The notes beneath the pieces are model-generated. The model had not been told where the DNA came from. It was given only the letters and a program-made list of their open reading frames with translations, and made no database searches. Positions 33,695 to 36,040 of a DNA stretch of 36,040 nucleotides are shown one piece after another. The DNA comes from CAZKFG01 sp964551985. Lineage in GTDB: Bacteria; Bacillota; Negativicutes; Acidaminococcales; JAISLQ01. The stretch spans positions 1 to 36,040 of the forward strand of contig CAZKFG010000015.1 of assembly GCA_964551985.1 (NCBI GenBank), given 5' to 3'. Each line of letters opens with the position of its first letter. Position 1 is the stretch's first letter. A program made the position numbers and the translations under genes.

Positions 33695-36040
33695 AACTAT
33701 TACCTTTTAGCGAGGGTTTTAAATAATTTCCTGTGTAAGATTTTTTAACTTTGGCAATTTGCTCAGGTGTTCCTTGAGCAAGCAAGCTACCGCCTTTATC
33801 GCCGCCTTCTGGTCCTAAATCAATAATCCAGTCGGCAGACTTTATAACGTCCATATTGTGTTCAATAACAAGCACTGTGTCACCTGCTTGAACTAATCTT
33901 TGTAAAACTTCAAGCAATTTGTGAACGTCGGCAATATGTAGCCCTGTTGTAGGTTCATCAAGTAAATAAAGTGTTTTACCGGTACTGCGTTTGGATAATT
34001 CTGTAGCAAGTTTCACCCGTTGCGCCTCACCACCCGATAGAGTAGTTGCGGCTTGACCTAATTTTATATAGCCAAGTCCAACATCTTCTAGAACTGATAA
34101 TTTTCTATAAATACGTGGTATATTTTCAAAGAATTTCACAGCATCAGATACTACCATGTCCAATACTTCGGCAATATTTTTGCCTTTATATGTAACCTCT
34201 AAAGTTTCTCTGTTATAGCGGGCATTTTTACAAACTTCACAAGGAACATAAACATCCGGCAAAAAATGCATCTCAATTTTATTCATACCATCCCCTCTAC
34301 AAGCCTCACAACGGCCACCGCGCACATTAAAGCTAAAGCGCCCTTGTTTATAGCCCCGCATTTTTGCCTCAGGAGTTTGGCTAAATAAGTCACGAATAAA
34401 ATCAAATACACCAGTGTATGTGGCAGGATTAGATCGTGGTGTTCTACCTATTGGCGACTGGTCAATATTTATAACCTTGTCAACATTCTCTAGCCCTTCA
34501 ATGCGATCATATTCGGCGGGACGTACTCTTGAATGATGTAATTTTACTGAAAGCGCATTGTATAAAATATCATTTATCAAAGTAGACTTACCAGATCCTG
34601 AAACACCACTTACAACAACAAATAGACCAAGCGGTATCTTTACATCAATATTTTTCAAATTGTTGCCACGAGCACCAAAAATAGTTAAATATTTACCGTT
34701 TGGTTTTCGTCTTTCCATTGGCATTTCTATGCTCAACTTGCCGCTTAAGTATTTACCTGTTATAGATTTTTTCGATTTAATAATGTCTTCGACCGTACCT
34801 TCAGCAACAACTTGCCCACCATGTTCACCGGCTCCGGGACCTATATCAATAATATGGTCTGCTGCAAACATTGTTTCTTCGTCGTGTTCTACTACTATCA
34901 AAGTATTGCCAATATCTCTTAAATGTCTTAAAGTATCAAGTAACCTTGTATTATCTCTTTGATGTAAGCCAATGCTTGGCTCATCTAGAATATACAAAAC
35001 TCCGACAAGACCAGAACCTATTTGTGTCGCTAGTCTAATTCTCTGTGCCTCGCCACCGGATAATGTACCTGCTGCACGCTCTAATGTAAGATAATCAAGT
35101 CCAACATTATTCATAAAATTTAATCTTGCCAATATTTCTTTTAAAATTTGCTCGGCAATCAGTTTTTCTCTTTGATCAAGCTTCAAATTACTAAAAAAAT
35201 CATAACAAACACGAACTGTCATACTTGTAACTTGCTGAATATTTTTGTCTCCTACAGTAACACCGAGTGCTTCTGGTTTTAATCTTGCTCCTTTGCATTC
35301 TGGACAAGGATGGCTTGTCATAAATGTTTCCATCTCTAAGCGCATACTCTCAGACATTGACTCTTTGCGGCGGCGTTCCATTAGTACAAACAAACCTTCA
35401 AATGATGTAGTATGAGTTCTTATCTCACCAGATAAATTTTCATATTCAAAGTTAAATATTTTATCTTCATTGCCGTATAAGACTATCTTTTTTACCTTTT
35501 CAGATAAATCTGCCCAACAGTTTTCCAAACTATATTTATAATGCTTTAATACCGCTTCAAACTGACACATAAAATAAGAATTTGGGTTTTTGCTCATGGC
35601 TTCAATCGCGCCATCAATAAATGGCTTTTTGTGATCTGGAATTACAAGGTCTATGTCAAATTCCATATTTATCCCAAGCCCAGTACAAACAGGGCAAGCA
35701 CCATATGGGCTGTTAAAAGAAAATAAGCGAGGCTCAATTTCCGGCAGACTTATACCACAATCATCACAAGCAAATTGTTCACTATAAATGCTTGAGTTTT
35801 TGCCATCTAAATCACTGACTTCTACAAACCCATCACCCAAAGACAACGTGGTCTCCAATGAGTCTGTCAAACGTTGATTTATTCCTTGACGCACAACCAA
35901 TCTATCTACTACTACATCTATACTGTGTTTTTGTGTTTTTGAGAGCGTAATATCTTCATCTAAATCTCTAAGCTGTCCGTCTATACGTACTCTGGCATAG
36001 CCCGTGCGTCTTAAATTATCCAAAACATTTTGATGCTGAC
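33678..36040 (-). CDS. uvrA: excinuclease ABC subunit A (5' end beyond the window)
   Basis: DNA-damage sensor of nucleotide excision repair, an ABC-type ATPase. The frame is open to the right edge (reading QHQNVLDNLRRTG before the first candidate start), so the N-terminal roughly 150 residues with the first Walker A are outside. Visible are the UvrB-binding/insertion region with RVRIDGQ, zinc modules with CDDCGI...CPVC and CPECKGARL, the first ABC signature LSGGEAQRIRLA, the second Walker A SGSGKSTL, the zinc finger CEAC...CEVC and the second signature LSGGEAQRVKLA. It is complete at the 3' end. Confidence 0.97.
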   Translation of the reverse strand, partial: QHQNVLDNLRRTGYARVRIDGQLRDLDEDITLSKTQKHSIDVVVDRLVVRQGINQRLTDSLETTLSLGDGFVEVSDLDGKNSSIYSEQFACDDCGISLPEIEPRLFSFNSPYGACPVCTGLGINMEFDIDLVIPDHKKPFIDGAIEAMSKNPNSYFMCQFEAVLKHYKYSLENCWADLSEKVKKIVLYGNEDKIFNFEYENLSGEIRTHTTSFEGLFVLMERRRKESMSESMRLEMETFMTSHPCPECKGARLKPEALGVTVGDKNIQQVTSMTVRVCYDFFSNLKLDQREKLIAEQILKEILARLNFMNNVGLDYLTLERAAGTLSGGEAQRIRLATQIGSGLVGVLYILDEPSIGLHQRDNTRLLDTLRHLRDIGNTLIVVEHDEETMFAADHIIDIGPGAGEHGGQVVAEGTVEDIIKSKKSITGKYLSGKLSIEMPMERRKPNGKYLTIFGARGNNLKNIDVKIPLGLFVVVSGVSGSGKSTLINDILYNALSVKLHHSRVRPAEYDRIEGLENVDKVINIDQSPIGRTPRSNPATYTGVFDFIRDLFSQTPEAKMRGYKQGRFSFNVRGGRCEACRGDGMNKIEMHFLPDVYVPCEVCKNARYNRETLEVTYKGKNIAEVLDMVVSDAVKFFENIPRIYRKLSVLEDVGLGYIKLGQAATTLSGGEAQRVKLATELSKRSTGKTLYLLDEPTTGLHIADVHKLLEVLQRLVQAGDTVLVIEHNMDVIKSADWIIDLGPEGGDKGGSLLAQGTPEQIAKVKKSYTGNYLKPSLKGNSYGKNK

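Overview
The window is a gene-dense, AT-rich stretch of chromosome in which every confident gene lies on the minus strand, so transcription runs from high to low coordinates. The content points to a low-GC Bacillota, of Clostridia or Negativicutes type: a ctsR-mcsA-mcsB-clpC-radA stress operon, a cysS-mrnC-(thyX)-rlmB-rae1-sigH string like the Bacillus/Clostridia order, a rapZ-glmR-whiA triad, a YacL-type PIN/TRAM protein, and a SCIFF peptide with its radical-SAM maturase. The sequence does not settle the class.

In transcription order from the right edge: a truncated uvrA, uvrC and ftsH; a HAD phosphatase and a metallo-beta-lactamase-fold gene ended by a terminator; a 1433-residue helicase-like protein leading into rapZ, glmR and whiA; the SCIFF precursor scfA (47 codons, own promoter) and its maturase scfB; ctsR-mcsA-mcsB-clpC-radA from a sigma-A promoter with CtsR-like repeats in its spacer; carD from two tandem promoters; a 0.63-kb gap with the carD terminator and a decayed plus-strand gene; yacL-ispD-ispF-gltX-cysS-mrnC-thyX-rlmB-rae1; sigH with a promoter inside the end of rae1; a small BrxF-like P-loop gene, pfkA, a Nudix gene and uppP; and finally tRNA-Thr, tRNA-Tyr and a truncated initiator tRNA-Met with their own promoter.

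Most of this is housekeeping: translation (gltX, cysS, tRNAs, rRNA and mRNA processing), isoprenoid and wall-lipid supply (ispD, ispF, uppP), wall and carbon control (rapZ, glmR), proteolysis and repair (clpC, ftsH, radA, uvrA, uvrC). Four things stand out. (1) The 1433-residue protein keeps the layout of a COG1112-type SF1 helicase with a Vsr/MTES_1575-like nuclease tail, but nearly every catalytic motif is degenerate in an intact frame. (2) A 47-codon SCIFF gene precedes scfB, with a 10-bp hairpin between them. (3) A BrxF-like NTPase stands alone, with no BREX gene around it, behind a possible sigma-H promoter just downstream of sigH. (4) The putative ctsR operator has an 8-nt repeat period instead of the usual 10.

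Many ORF starts were moved to a downstream ATG where a good Shine-Dalgarno sequence decides the matter (rlmB, mrnC, carD, radA, mcsA, whiA, ftsH, brxF-like). All promoter and terminator calls were made by eye.
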